From: Tieghemostelium lacteum
Taxonomy: Eukaryota; Evosea; Eumycetozoa; Dictyosteliales; Raperosteliaceae
Length of the DNA: 64,000 nt
NCBI GenBank assembly: GCA_001606155.1
Contig: LODT01000037.1
Span: forward strand, 1,798,001 to 1,862,000
Reading direction: 5' to 3'
In this document: piece by piece, positions 18,908-27,848 of the stretch
How the letters are laid out: every line of letters begins with the position of its first letter
Position numbering within the stretch: the stretch's first letter is position 1
Program-made: the position numbers and the translations under genes
Notes under the pieces: model-generated
Told to the model about the DNA's origin: nothing
The model's database searches: none
Seen by the model: only the letters and a program-made list of their open reading frames with translations

Positions 18908-20527
18908 TTAATCTTTTCTATTATTTAAAATGGATAGAACTTTTTCAATTGATTTTTGAGAGAATTCTAATATTTGATCTGCTTCGGTTTGAACAGTTTG
19001 GATAAATGTTTGATCTTTAATTTCAGTGAGATTGATCATAACATTACGATGAGCACCCCAAATACCAGTTTCTAATGATTTACAACCAACTTCTAAATCA
19101 GATTTTGAAGCCATGTTACAGTGTTCAGCTAATTTAAGGAGATGAACCCAACATGAACTGGCAACTTTCATTGTGCCCAATGGAACGTTAATAGCTTGTT
19201 TATATGCTTTTTCAACAGCTTGTTCTTTCTCTTGAACACCCTTGACTGAGAATGCTCTGATGACTTCATTAAAGGCATTGGTATCGGCATCAATGTATGG
19301 AATGAGATCTCTCATTGCTTTGTCAAGAGGTGGGATAAGTTCTCTCATTATTGGGTCTAGAGCTTCAAATTTCTTTTTACCATAGGTCATCCAACCTGTC
19401 ATTGCACCTAAACCTGCACCCATTGCAGCAACTAATGCAGCAGCACTACCACCACCTGGAGCTGGTGTTCTACTTCCTAAAACCTCAATAAAAGAACGAA
19501 CAGACATTGAAGCTAATGGTTGGGTTATAGTGAGGTCTTCTTGTACCATGTAATCGATAATTCTCTTTTTAGGGTCAAATTGTGAACATGATGATAAACC
19601 TAATCTATCAATTGCCAAACGAACTTTCAAAGCCTCGTCGATAATGAAAAGGCTCTCTTTTTTAATGTAATAATCAGCGGCCATTAAAAGTGCTTCTAAA
19701 GGTACCAAACCTACAATTTCAGAACCTGCAACAGCAAGGTTTAGTTCTCTTGCATCTTTAGAACACTCTTCAAAGACAATATGTGGTGGTGTGATCCTGT
19801 AGTTATCTAAATTCATTGAAACCTGAGCCATGTTGTATTCGTCTACATACCATCCAAGACCTTTAACAAACTTTAAACGACCAGGTTCTTTCTCACTTCT
19901 ACCAGCTTCACGAACATTCAAAGCAATTCTATGAGCTTGTTCTTTGGTACCTAGGATATTGACGTTATAGGCAATCAGGAAATAACGTGCACCAGTTACT
20001 GTACCACCATATGAAGGTACAAACTCAGTTGGGCCAAAATCAGGTTTCCATTGTGGATCTTTAAGTTTCTCTTTGAGACCTTCGTATTCACCTTGACGAA
20101 TCTGTCTCAATTGTTTACGATGTGGTTGTGTAGAAGCCTCTTCATAGAGGAATATTGGAACTTTAAGTTCATCTGCTACACGTCTTCCAAATTCTTTAGC
20201 ACAATTGACGCAATCTTCCATGGTTACATCACGTACTGGTACGAATGGACAGACATCCAATGCTCCCATTCTTGGATGCTCACCTTTATGTTGTGTCATA
20301 TCAATGAGTTTAAATGCAACACGAGCTGCATTAACAGCACCATCTACAACAGCTGATGGTTCACCAACAAATGTATAAACAGTTCTATTAGTTGATTTAC
20401 CTGGATCAACATCTAATAATGTACATCCTGGTGTATTTTTAATGGCTGTAGAAATTGCATCAATAATACTTTGATTTCTACCCTCTGAGAAATTTGGAAC
20501 ACATTCAACTAGTGGTTTTAATACCAT
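18908..20527 (-). CDS. ftcd: Formiminotransferase-cyclodeaminase
   Basis: 539 residues, full length (the vertebrate enzyme is about 541), single exon. The N-terminal transferase half begins LVECVPNFSEGR and carries the catalytic-site segment HKGEHPRMGALDVCPF. The C-terminal cyclodeaminase half has SRTPAPGGGSAAALVAAMGAGL, the Gly-rich signature, and the helical bundle that follows. It transfers the formimino group from formiminoglutamate (histidine breakdown) to tetrahydrofolate and then deaminates it to 5,10-methenyl-THF. The bifunctional fusion is intact. Convergent with RalGAP across a 108-bp spacer. Confidence 0.96.
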   Translation of the reverse strand: MVLKPLVECVPNFSEGRNQSIIDAISTAIKNTPGCTLLDVDPGKSTNRTVYTFVGEPSAVVDGAVNAARVAFKLIDMTQHKGEHPRMGALDVCPFVPVRDVTMEDCVNCAKEFGRRVADELKVPIFLYEEASTQPHRKQLRQIRQGEYEGLKEKLKDPQWKPDFGPTEFVPSYGGTVTGARYFLIAYNVNILGTKEQAHRIALNVREAGRSEKEPGRLKFVKGLGWYVDEYNMAQVSMNLDNYRITPPHIVFEECSKDARELNLAVAGSEIVGLVPLEALLMAADYYIKKESLFIIDEALKVRLAIDRLGLSSCSQFDPKKRIIDYMVQEDLTITQPLASMSVRSFIEVLGSRTPAPGGGSAAALVAAMGAGLGAMTGWMTYGKKKFEALDPIMRELIPPLDKAMRDLIPYIDADTNAFNEVIRAFSVKGVQEKEQAVEKAYKQAINVPLGTMKVASSCWVHLLKLAEHCNMASKSDLEVGCKSLETGIWGAHRNVMINLTEIKDQTFIQTVQTEADQILEFSQKSIEKVLSILNNRKD

Positions 20528-20801
20528 CTTAATTCTAAAGAAATAAAAAAAACTGATTAAAAAAAAAATATATTAAATTTCACCTTTTTACAAATTTCCT
20601 TTGAACATACATTTCAAAACTTCTATCATAAAATATTAAAATTTAATTAAATGATTGGTATTTAAAATTAATAGGCTTTTATAGCCTTGTGGAATAACAT
20701 GTTGTTTTTATTTTAAAATTTAGTTACATTGAATAGGAAATTGAAATTAAAAGGGTCATAGACCCAAAATGAATTCCATGTGAAGAGAAAGGAATTCAAA
20801 A

Positions 20802-20972
20802 TTATTTTCTATTTCCTCCGCCAAACTGGGAGTTATTGGGATTCAATTGGTTAGAATGATTATTTAAGTCATGATAAGTTCCAGTGCCTTGATAACCACC
20901 TTGGCTTCCTCCACTTTGGCTTCCACTAGAACTATTTGAAGGTCCGCTTCCACTTGATGAGCCTTTTGACAT
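20802..20972 (-). CDS. 56-residue Gly/Ser-rich protein
   Basis: A short open frame begins at an ATG preceded by AT-rich leader and encodes MSKGSSSGSGPSNSSSG, Gly/Gln/Ser repeats, then a polar block YHDLNNHSNQLNPNN and a basic Gly-rich end. Codon use is ordinary. The HDxxNHSNQxNPNN block recalls a motif I associate with small dictyostelid proteins, but I cannot name the family. No signal peptide or membrane segment. It sits between FTCD (274 bp downstream) and the zinc-finger gene, same strand. It is short enough to be missed by automatic gene callers. Confidence 0.6.
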   Translation of the reverse strand: MSKGSSSGSGPSNSSSGSQSGGSQGGYQGTGTYHDLNNHSNQLNPNNSQFGGGNRK

Positions 20973-21064
20973 TATGTAAATTTAACAATTAATAACTTTT
21001 TAATTTAAATTAAAGATATGATTTTTGTGAATTTAAAAAAAAAAAAAGAAAATTTAAATTAAAT

Positions 21065-21100
21065 AAAATCTTAAGATTTTAATAAAACTTAAGATTTTAA
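21065..21100. repeat. Palindrome AAAATCTTAAGATTTT with repeated half
   Basis: A perfect 16-bp palindrome (21065-21080) is followed by a second copy of TTAAGATTTTAA (21089-21100). A further TTAAAATCTAG fragment lies just downstream. It lies 93 bp upstream of the 56-residue protein gene and beyond the stop of the zinc-finger gene, so it could be promoter or 3'-end structure. Confidence 0.4.
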
Positions 21101-21205
21101 GAAGCTTATTAAAATCTAGAGTAAATTAGATCTTTAGAAAGTAAAAATTTTAAATAATTTCGACAAAGTTGGAAATCATAATAATAAATATATATATTGA
21201 TTTAT

Positions 21206-21604
21206 TTAGTGGTTTGAGGCAAAACACATCATTGAGCAATATGATAATTTTTCTTTTGGAGTTTCTTTTGTAAACATTGGTTGAGAAATTATGGTTTTAC
21301 AAGTGAAACAATTGTGAGTTGATAGATTCATATTCATTGAATTTGAAAATAGTGGTGAAGATGAAGATGATATATGAATTGAGTTTTGGTGGTGTTGATT
21401 CTTGTGAGATTGGTTAATTTTTTGAGTGGATGAGGAGGAGGAGCATTTTAATGTTTGTTTACTATTGTTTTTCTTCTTTTGTGGTGATGTTCCCATTGGT
21501 GAGGATGAATTGTACCCAGATGATGATGGTAGATGATTTTGGTTAATAGTACCTCCATTTATATTAATTGGTTTTGAAGTTAGATATCTAAGCTCTGAAG
21601 TCAT
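21206..21604 (-). CDS. FCS-like (FLZ-type) zinc finger protein
   Basis: 132 residues. The N-terminal 95 are low-complexity Ser/Asn/Gln/Lys. The C-terminus has one zinc finger: C99-x2-C102, 20 residues, then C123-x3-C127 in the context NCFTCKTIISQP...KLSYCSMMC. Spacing and the aromatic-C-S-x-x-C ending match the FCS-like finger known from plant FLZ adaptor proteins, which bind SnRK1 kinase subunits. Here it lies two genes from an AMPK-gamma-like CBS protein, which may be coincidence. The very long upstream spacer (1.4 kb) suggests complex regulation. The remainder is probably disordered. Confidence 0.65.
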   Translation of the reverse strand: MTSELRYLTSKPININGGTINQNHLPSSSGYNSSSPMGTSPQKKKNNSKQTLKCSSSSSTQKINQSHKNQHHQNSIHISSSSSPLFSNSMNMNLSTHNCFTCKTIISQPMFTKETPKEKLSYCSMMCFASNH

Positions 21605-22477
21605 TGTGAAGTTTGATAGTGGTGTTTTAATCTTTTTATATGAAGTTCACTCTCTATAATGTCTTTTGGAAGATTCTTTTAATTGTTCATGCAATCTCTG
21701 ACTCTCACACACTCTACTACTACTTTTAGATGTTACTACTAGTTATTTTATAATTTATGTTTTTGATATTTAATTTATCTTTTTTGAAGTATAATTGTTT
21801 GTTAATTGGATTTAAAACTTTTATAAAGAGTTTATGTTATCCAATTCCTTTGGGTGATTTATAACAATAAATTCCAGCAATAACTATCATGAAATTAAAG
21901 GCAATTAAATCCTACAAATTACGGAAATTCTATTTTAAAATTTAAATTAAAAATGTAATTAGTAACCAAAGATCAATGTCGAATTTATATAGATATGAAT
22001 ATCAACAAGTGTGTGTATATATTAATACTCTGTCTAGTAACTTTATTGTAATATTGTTGTTGCACAAAACTAATCAAAATAATTTAAAAAAAAATTATAA
22101 TTTTAATTAAAGAGGTAGATGAAAATATCTATACAACAACAAAGGAGATTTACCACAAATCAATAAGTGATACTATCCAATAATAATAATAGTAATTTTT
22201 GTTATTGTTATTGTTTATATAGAAAATACAATATACCAACCAATTAAAATTGGAAATCACTATCCAAACAAAAACAGTATTTAGTGAATTATTTGACAAT
22301 CGATAGAAAATAATAATTTGGATTTTTAAAAATGTTGAAATAAACAGATATATTTTGTTGTAACAACTATTGATATGTAATAATGAATATATATAAAATT
22401 AAAAATCTATAGAGAATTAGATAGATGAATCTATAGTGAATGAAAGATTTCTTGCAAAAACAAACCCCTAATCTTCT

Positions 22478-22635
22478 CCACACACCACCATCCAAACTCA
22501 CTCTCCATTTTTATATATATGTTTACAGAGCTCGAATTTTCAAAACAACCCACTAAACTTTGGAAAAACACACGAAAATTTAAATTGTATATATATGGAT
22601 TTTTTATGACATTGTGGTGTGGTGTGTGTAGGGTG
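22478..22635. promoter_or_regulatory. Putative G-box pair (GBF-type)
   Basis: A CCACACACCACC box (22478-22489) and an inverted GT-rich box at 22612-22635 (core GTGGTGTGTG at 22619-22628) share a 10-bp inverted match. GT-rich G-boxes bound by the G-box binding factor drive cAMP-induced post-aggregative genes in Dictyostelium. Assignment here rests on composition and position only. Confidence 0.35.
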
Positions 22636-22901
22636 AATAAATGTGTTTTTATCTCTGTGGGAAATGTACATTGAATTGTGAAATGTCACAGTGATATATA
22701 TTCCTCCGAGGTAGAAAAAATAAAGAATTATCATTGTGGAGTGATAATAATTTGTTTTTTGTACATAGGTGTCAACAATATATGTAAATGTTACATTTAT
22801 AGATCTATTGAATCATGCTTTAAATACCTTTTTGTTTGAGAATTCCTTTTTGTTGTCCAGAATGATGATGAGAATGAAAAAGAAAAAAAAAAAATATTTT
22901 T

Positions 22902-22938
22902 TTACCAATTGGTAACACTGGTTCAGGTGTCATGACAC
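22902..22938. repeat. Two adjacent perfect palindromes
   Basis: TTACCAATTGGTAA (22902-22915, 14 bp) and GTGTCATGACAC (22927-22938, 12 bp) lie 11 bp apart. A CTCGAG site follows shortly. They are 100 bp past the Nudix stop codon on the minus strand. Confidence 0.5.
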
Positions 22939-23037
22939 AACCGAAAAGACTCGAGACGAGATATTTTATTTTTGGTCAAAAAAAAAAGTTTGAATGTTTA
23001 ATAATACACATTTAGAGATATCTAGTATTACTTGTTG

Positions 23038-23631
23038 TTATTGCTTTGTTGGATATCGTTTCTCTAAAATTTCAAATAATTGATAGTAGACTGACTTTTC
23101 AAAAGAGGATTTTGAGCTATCAAATAGAGGGACAAAGGTAGGAGAAAGGTCTACAACCATTTGTAGAAGTTCATGATGGGGAATCAATTTTACATCGGAT
23201 ACTTCTTCTACTTGTAAAGTGAGTTTTGAGAGATCAAAAGGAAATGTATAGGTAATCAAATAGACATCTGCAATTTCATTGTCTAGGTATTTACCTGACC
23301 TTAATACATACTGTTTATTATAAGTAAACAAGAGCTCTAAATCATTAACAGAGTGAAGTATACCTAACTCCTCATTGAGTTCTCTAATTGCTGCATCTTT
23401 ACTTGTTTGACCTGCTTCTATATGACCTGCTGATGAATTATCCCAGTAACCAGGAAAGGATTCCTTGTTATTTGATCTTCTCTGTATTAGTAGTTTTCCA
23501 TCGCTGTCAACTATCCAAACATGTACAACTCTATGCCAAAGTCCTTTACTGTGTACCACACTTCTGGGTTCTGAGTATCCCAAAGAGTTACCATTTTCAT
23601 CAAGTACATCGATTCTCTCCTCTGTAGACAT
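23038..23631 (-). CDS. Nudix hydrolase (IPP isomerase/YfcD-like)
   Basis: 197 residues, single exon, starting MSTEERIDVLDENGNSLG. The N-terminus and LWHRVVHVWIVDSDGKLLIQRRS are typical of the YfcD/IPP-isomerase-like branch and of the N-terminal Nudix domain of plant NUDT3. The Nudix box is GHIEAGQTSKDAAIRELNEELGI (two halves G69-Q75 and R83-G90). REL-x-EE-x-G metal ligands are all present, but the first Glu of the consensus is Gln75. It probably hydrolyses a nucleoside or isoprenoid diphosphate; substrate unknown. No Cys/Glu isomerase pair typical of true IPP isomerase was found. Confidence 0.85.
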   Translation of the reverse strand: MSTEERIDVLDENGNSLGYSEPRSVVHSKGLWHRVVHVWIVDSDGKLLIQRRSNNKESFPGYWDNSSAGHIEAGQTSKDAAIRELNEELGILHSVNDLELLFTYNKQYVLRSGKYLDNEIADVYLITYTFPFDLSKLTLQVEEVSDVKLIPHHELLQMVVDLSPTFVPLFDSSKSSFEKSVYYQLFEILEKRYPTKQ

Positions 23632-24000
23632 TTTTTTCCTAAGCTTTATTATCTTATATAAATTGGAATTATGTAAAATGAATTGAAAGAATTACTATTT
23701 TAGTGGGTTTTGAATAATGCAAATTAAATTTTTTTAGTCTTAAAGTTGACACCGCATTTTTATATTAAAAAAATACAAATAAAACTAATTTTGACAAATT
23801 TAAATTAAAAGTCATATATTGACAAGTTTAATTTACGATTAATATCATGAAACACCAACCACAATACAAATTAAATTAAAGATAATACCTCTCAATATAT
23901 AAATGTAATAAAAATGTACCATGCTACTAGCCTATTGCTATTCACAGGCTACAAAAAAATTGACAAGTTAAATTTAAATTCTAAACTCTTTATTAAATGG
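23632..24000. other. Intergenic with TTGACAA repeats and a hairpin
   Basis: 369 bp. Three imperfect copies of TTGACAA-[AG]TT-(T)AAATT lie at 23791-23806, 23819-23834 and 23960-23980. CAAATTAAATT occurs at 23720-23730 and 23867-23877. TAGCCT/AGGCTA arms (23928-23933 and 23946-23951) form a hairpin just past the CBS gene stop. No coding frame. The repeats may be promoter elements of the Nudix gene. Confidence 0.4.
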
Positions 24001-25216
24001 TCAACAATTTAAAATTGTTGATAGAACGTCAGAAATGGTGATAACTGCGCATGGTTTATCATCATCATCATTTATATATACTCTATGTACTCTATGGTTA
24101 CACATAATATTAACAATATCAAATAATTTACTTTGAGAATTTACAATAATCAATTTTTTTGTCTGTTCAAATAAAATTAAAATAATAGAGAATTAGTAAT
24201 TCATTTAATTAGTATTTTTAAAGGAATTTAACATACCAAATTTGAATTTTTAATGTATTCTAAATACTTTGAGATTGGAAGTGAAATTAAATAAACTTCA
24301 GATTTTGATAGATATTTAAGATCACTGGTCGAGAGTGAATGAATAAGTTTTCCATTCTGTGGATCTACAATTGCAATTCCATTTACTCTGTTGGCGTGTA
24401 ACAGAAGGAATGCATCTTTAGAGAGTGTATTGGAAGGTATTGAAATGACAGGTTTCATAATTTTAAGTTCTTTAGGTGTCTTTTGAGAGTGGGGCGTTAG
24501 TTGATGAAGATTCTCTCTAGCTAAATTTAAAATGTCACTCTGTGAAAGTATGCCAATAATTTTATTGGTCTTGCTGTTGAAGACTGCCAAACGGTGTCCT
24601 CGAAAGGGAGATCCTGGCATAAGTAAAACTTCTAATGCCTGTAGTAGAGACATATTATCATAGATGGGTCTAGAGTCAAATAAAGACGAGAAATTAATTG
24701 CGCTTTTTAATGACTGGTTAAATATCTCTGTTATAGAATATTCAATTTCCTTATAGAATTTCTGTCTTTGAAATATATAGCTTATTAATACAAATATATC
24801 TAGAATATCAATGAATCCTTTAAATTCCTCAAGTGTTTGTTCTTCACCTATTACAGGTGCCGATATTATTGAATTTTCAGATAAAATCTAAATGTATAGG
24901 GTAATATTAATATAAATAATCTCCAAACTTTCTATATCAGGAAGGTTGCAATTTATATATTATATTCACCGAAACAAACTTTTAAACTTTCATCAAATGT
25001 GTTATCCGGATTTAGTGTAATCAATTGACTGGTTTTATTATATTTCTTCTCATAAAACTCTTGTTTGTATACCAAAAAACTCTGAACACTCCTAGAGTTT
25101 AAAAAGTTTGTCCATTTGGAACAAACAATAAATACGATGGGATTTGCAATTTTATCATGATCTATTTGGTTGAATACTGGTGATTCAATACCTGTCAGAA
25201 TTTCATCGATATTCAT
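24001..25216 (-). CDS. CBS-domain protein, AMPK gamma/SNF4-like
   Basis: Three exons: 25216-24980, 24887-24237 and 24162-24001. Both introns are phase 0 (GTTTGT and GTATGT donors, TAG and CAG acceptors). The product is 349 residues. Splicing restores CBS strands: FDESLK joins ILSENSIISAPVIG, and the last exon supplies KLFDIVNIMCNHRVHRVYINDDDKPCAVITISDVL. Four CBS-like motifs are visible (about 66-110, 150-200, 220-265, 295-345), the layout of the AMPK gamma subunit and plant PV42 proteins, which bind adenine nucleotides. It is shorter than animal gamma and may be a PV42-type regulator rather than the canonical subunit. Confidence 0.8.
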
Positions 25217-25414
25217 TTTTATTCATTTGGAGGTTGTTCTAGAAATACTGTTATAATGTATAAATTAATGAGATCAAAAAAGAAAAAAAATAAATTAATA
25301 AAAAAAATGTTGTTTTTCTTTTTTTTGGTGTTTGGCAAATTAAGAACAGTTTGAAAAAGGATAATCATACCTTTTCAAAAATTTAATTTTTTCATTTTCA
25401 AATAATCAAAACCA

Positions 25415-26048
25415 ATGAATTTGAGAAGTGTATTTTTAGAACTAAAAGAAATTTATAAAAATGAATACCTTAAATTAAAACAATGTGAATTTCAATCAAA
25501 GAATTTAAAATCACAATATCAATTGATTTTACAAGAGTATAATGATATTGAAATTGAGAGTCTTCAATTAGAAATAACTATTAAGTCTCTAAATTTAGAA
25601 ATTTTAAAATTACAGAGTAATTTAAAGTCTATAATGTTTTATATTTCTCAACAAAATCATGATATTATAAAATTAGAATTTGAATTGATAAATCAAAATA
25701 ATTTACTACCTTTTGAAATGTATCTATATTTCTTTTGATTTTAAATACGAAACTTATATTAATATTTAATTGTTTAGAGAAAGTTACAAAAAAGAGTACG
25801 AATATTGGGATAAAATTAAAAAAGAACAGGATGATATGATATCAAATAAATTATATCCAATGGAAATCAGTCAAAATAAAATTACAATAGATGAAAATGA
25901 TTCGAATAAACAAAATCAATTAAAAAATCAAATACTCCATTTTAAAAATCAATATGAAACAAAGTTGAAAAATAATAATAAATTAAAATTAGAGATACAA
26001 AAGTACAATGAACAGTTAGGAAAAAATCAAATAAAAGATCAGTTCTAA
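25415..26048 (+). CDS. Coiled-coil protein, unknown
   Basis: Exons 25415-25719 and 25778-26048 with a 58-bp phase-2 intron (GTATCT..TAG) give 191 residues. Nearly the whole protein is predicted coiled coil: heptad-like Leu/Ile spacing in LKSQYQLILQEYNDIEIESL, again in LEITIKSLNLEILKLQSNL, and near the C-terminus. It has no signal peptide or catalytic motif. The intron is short but restores a continuous heptad pattern (LLPFEIESYKKEYEYW). It is divergent from the CBS gene, 198 bp away. Size and make-up would suit a subunit of a kinetochore, centrosome or mRNA-export complex, but none can be assigned. Confidence 0.65.
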
Positions 26049-26325
26049 TATATTAATACGTTGATTGACTTTGATAGTTTTTTATTTTTTTTTTTTTTAA
26101 CTTTATATAGAGTGTGTGATAAAACCTCTAAAAGATTCTATTTTTAATTTTTTTTTTTTTCAAACTCTAGAAAATAGTTATCAATATCATCTATTTTGAA
26201 ATTATGTGTTTTAATCATTGTGATTAAATAGTATTTGTAGTTATAGATTTCATAAAAAAAAATAAACATACAAAAACTATTCAGTAAAAGAAGAAGATAT
26301 TGGTATTGATAGATCAGAAAATAGA

Positions 26326-27681
26326 ATGGGTACATCAGAAAGTAAAATTAAAGGACAGATTTTAGATTGTTTGAATTACAATCACAACGATAGGAAATTC
26401 AAAAAACTTCTAAGAAAGATACCAAAGAAGTTGGATATAAACAGTATAAGAGATCTCTCTGGCAACACACTTGTTAATCTAGCTTCACAAATGGACAGAA
26501 AGAATGTGGTACAAGAGTTGATTCATTTGGGTGTAAATATCAATTTGTGTAATGATGAAGGACTAACACCTATACATCAGTCTATAAATAACTCTAATGA
26601 AGAGATTACAAGTTTGTTACTCAAACATGGTGCAAATTTGAATACACTTTCGGAGATTCATCAAACACCTCTAATTACAGCTATTCAGAGATCTGATGAT
26701 AAACTTGTTGAGCTACTGTTAGGTACTCATCAGGACAGCAGTGGTAGTAGTTCAAAACAACAACAGCTGTCATCGTTAGATTGTGTTCCTACTAATGGAG
26801 GAGGATTTGTAATTAATACTACAATCGATATTAACTTTAGTGATAATAAGAAGATGACACCTCTCATGTGGGCTGCACAGGAAGGTAATGATGGACTAGT
26901 TCGGTTTCTACTAAATTGTGGGGCTGATATAAACAAGAGAGACAGTCAATTTAGAACTGCTATATACATTGCCAAATCACTCAATCATCATACTACTATA
27001 TCCATATTGAATGAACATTTTTGTAAAGTAAATAAAATCCAAAAACTCACTCAACAGCCATCTGCATCTACCATTGTAATTAATAATAACACCAATAATA
27101 TCAATAATAATCAAAATAACGCTCAAACATTTAAAACCAATAATAGTAATAGTAATAATAATAATAATAATCAAAATAATAATCAAACATTTTCACCACA
27201 CAATCAAACTACAACACATTACACTCAAAATGAAACAGGTTCATTGGCCTCTTCATGGTCATCTTCCGATTCACTACCTTTATCAAACCCTACCGATACC
27301 AATAATATACAACATCAACAACAACAACAGAATATTAATATTAATAATAATAATCAAATGATTAATGTACAATATCAAAAACCTACATCTTCATCCGCAT
27401 TGGATTTAGATCAGAATAACTATTTTAATGTGAATATAACAACTACAACAACAACCACAACTACACAAAAACATAAGAGAGAAAATTCTACATTACAAAG
27501 TACCATCAGTTCAAGTTCAAGAGATGAAAAGTATTGTAAAGTCTGTTGGGAAAGACCTGCTGATACTGTACTGTTGTGGTGTGGACACTATGCCATTTGT
27601 TTTTATTGTTCTCAATATTTAAATAATTGTCCGCTTTGTGTTCAACCAATTGAAAGGGTACAAAGAGTTTTTGTCTCCTAA
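26326..27681 (+). CDS. Ankyrin-repeat RING E3 ligase, predicted N-myristoylated
   Basis: 451 residues, one exon. The N-terminus MGTSESK fits the myristoylation pattern M-G-x-x-x-S-K. Residues 40-235 hold five or six ankyrin repeats (GNTLVNLASQMDRKNVVQELI, GLTPIHQSINNSNEEITSLLL, MTPLMWAAQEGNDGLVRFLL). A 150-residue Asn/Gln/Thr low-complexity linker follows. The C-terminus is a C3HC4 RING: C-x2-C-x11-C-x-H-x3-C-x2-C-x6-C-x2-C in CKVCWERPADTVLLWCGH...CPLC, of the short IAP/neuralized/MGRN1-like kind. Mode of action inferred: a membrane-tethered ubiquitin ligase with ankyrin-based substrate choice. Confidence 0.85.
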   Translation: MGTSESKIKGQILDCLNYNHNDRKFKKLLRKIPKKLDINSIRDLSGNTLVNLASQMDRKNVVQELIHLGVNINLCNDEGLTPIHQSINNSNEEITSLLLKHGANLNTLSEIHQTPLITAIQRSDDKLVELLLGTHQDSSGSSSKQQQLSSLDCVPTNGGGFVINTTIDINFSDNKKMTPLMWAAQEGNDGLVRFLLNCGADINKRDSQFRTAIYIAKSLNHHTTISILNEHFCKVNKIQKLTQQPSASTIVINNNTNNINNNQNNAQTFKTNNSNSNNNNNNQNNNQTFSPHNQTTTHYTQNETGSLASSWSSSDSLPLSNPTDTNNIQHQQQQQNININNNNQMINVQYQKPTSSSALDLDQNNYFNVNITTTTTTTTTQKHKRENSTLQSTISSSSRDEKYCKVCWERPADTVLLWCGHYAICFYCSQYLNNCPLCVQPIERVQRVFVS

Positions 27682-27755
27682 TACCAAATCAATACTACAA
27701 TCTATTATTAAAACAGTTTAATAAAAGAAATTCTATCCATATATATTATATTTCC

Positions 27756-27776
27756 TTCAAGAACACTTCTTTTGAA
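27756..27776. repeat. Hairpin in convergent spacer
   Basis: TTCAA-GAA (27756-27763) pairs with TTC (27767-27769) and TTGAA (27772-27776), with a two-base bulge. It lies between the convergent ankyrin-RING and acyltransferase genes, 75 bp past the RING gene stop. Confidence 0.3.
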
Positions 27777-27848
27777 AAATTATTATTATAATATTACAAA
27801 ATTAATATAGAATATTATATTTTATTGTTATTGTTATTACTACTATTA

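Larger units (their letters stand above)
21605..23037. other. 1.4-kb intergenic region upstream of the FLZ gene
   Basis: No convincing gene on either strand. It contains CA-rich and GT-rich boxes resembling developmental G-boxes (22478-22635), a palindrome cluster (22902-22938) and many A/T runs. The single 64-codon frame at 22540-22734 has no domain or good composition. It probably holds the promoter and 5' UTR of the zinc-finger gene. Confidence 0.5.

Noticed and set aside
18908-20527. Horizontal transfer of formiminotransferase-cyclodeaminase
   Set aside because: The bifunctional fusion and codon use look like the neighbours, and the fused enzyme is known in animals and amoebae; nothing in the sequence points to recent transfer.
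22540-22734. 64-codon minus-strand frame in the FLZ upstream region
   Set aside because: Composition follows the CA/GT-rich DNA, with no domain, poor start context and no splice partners.
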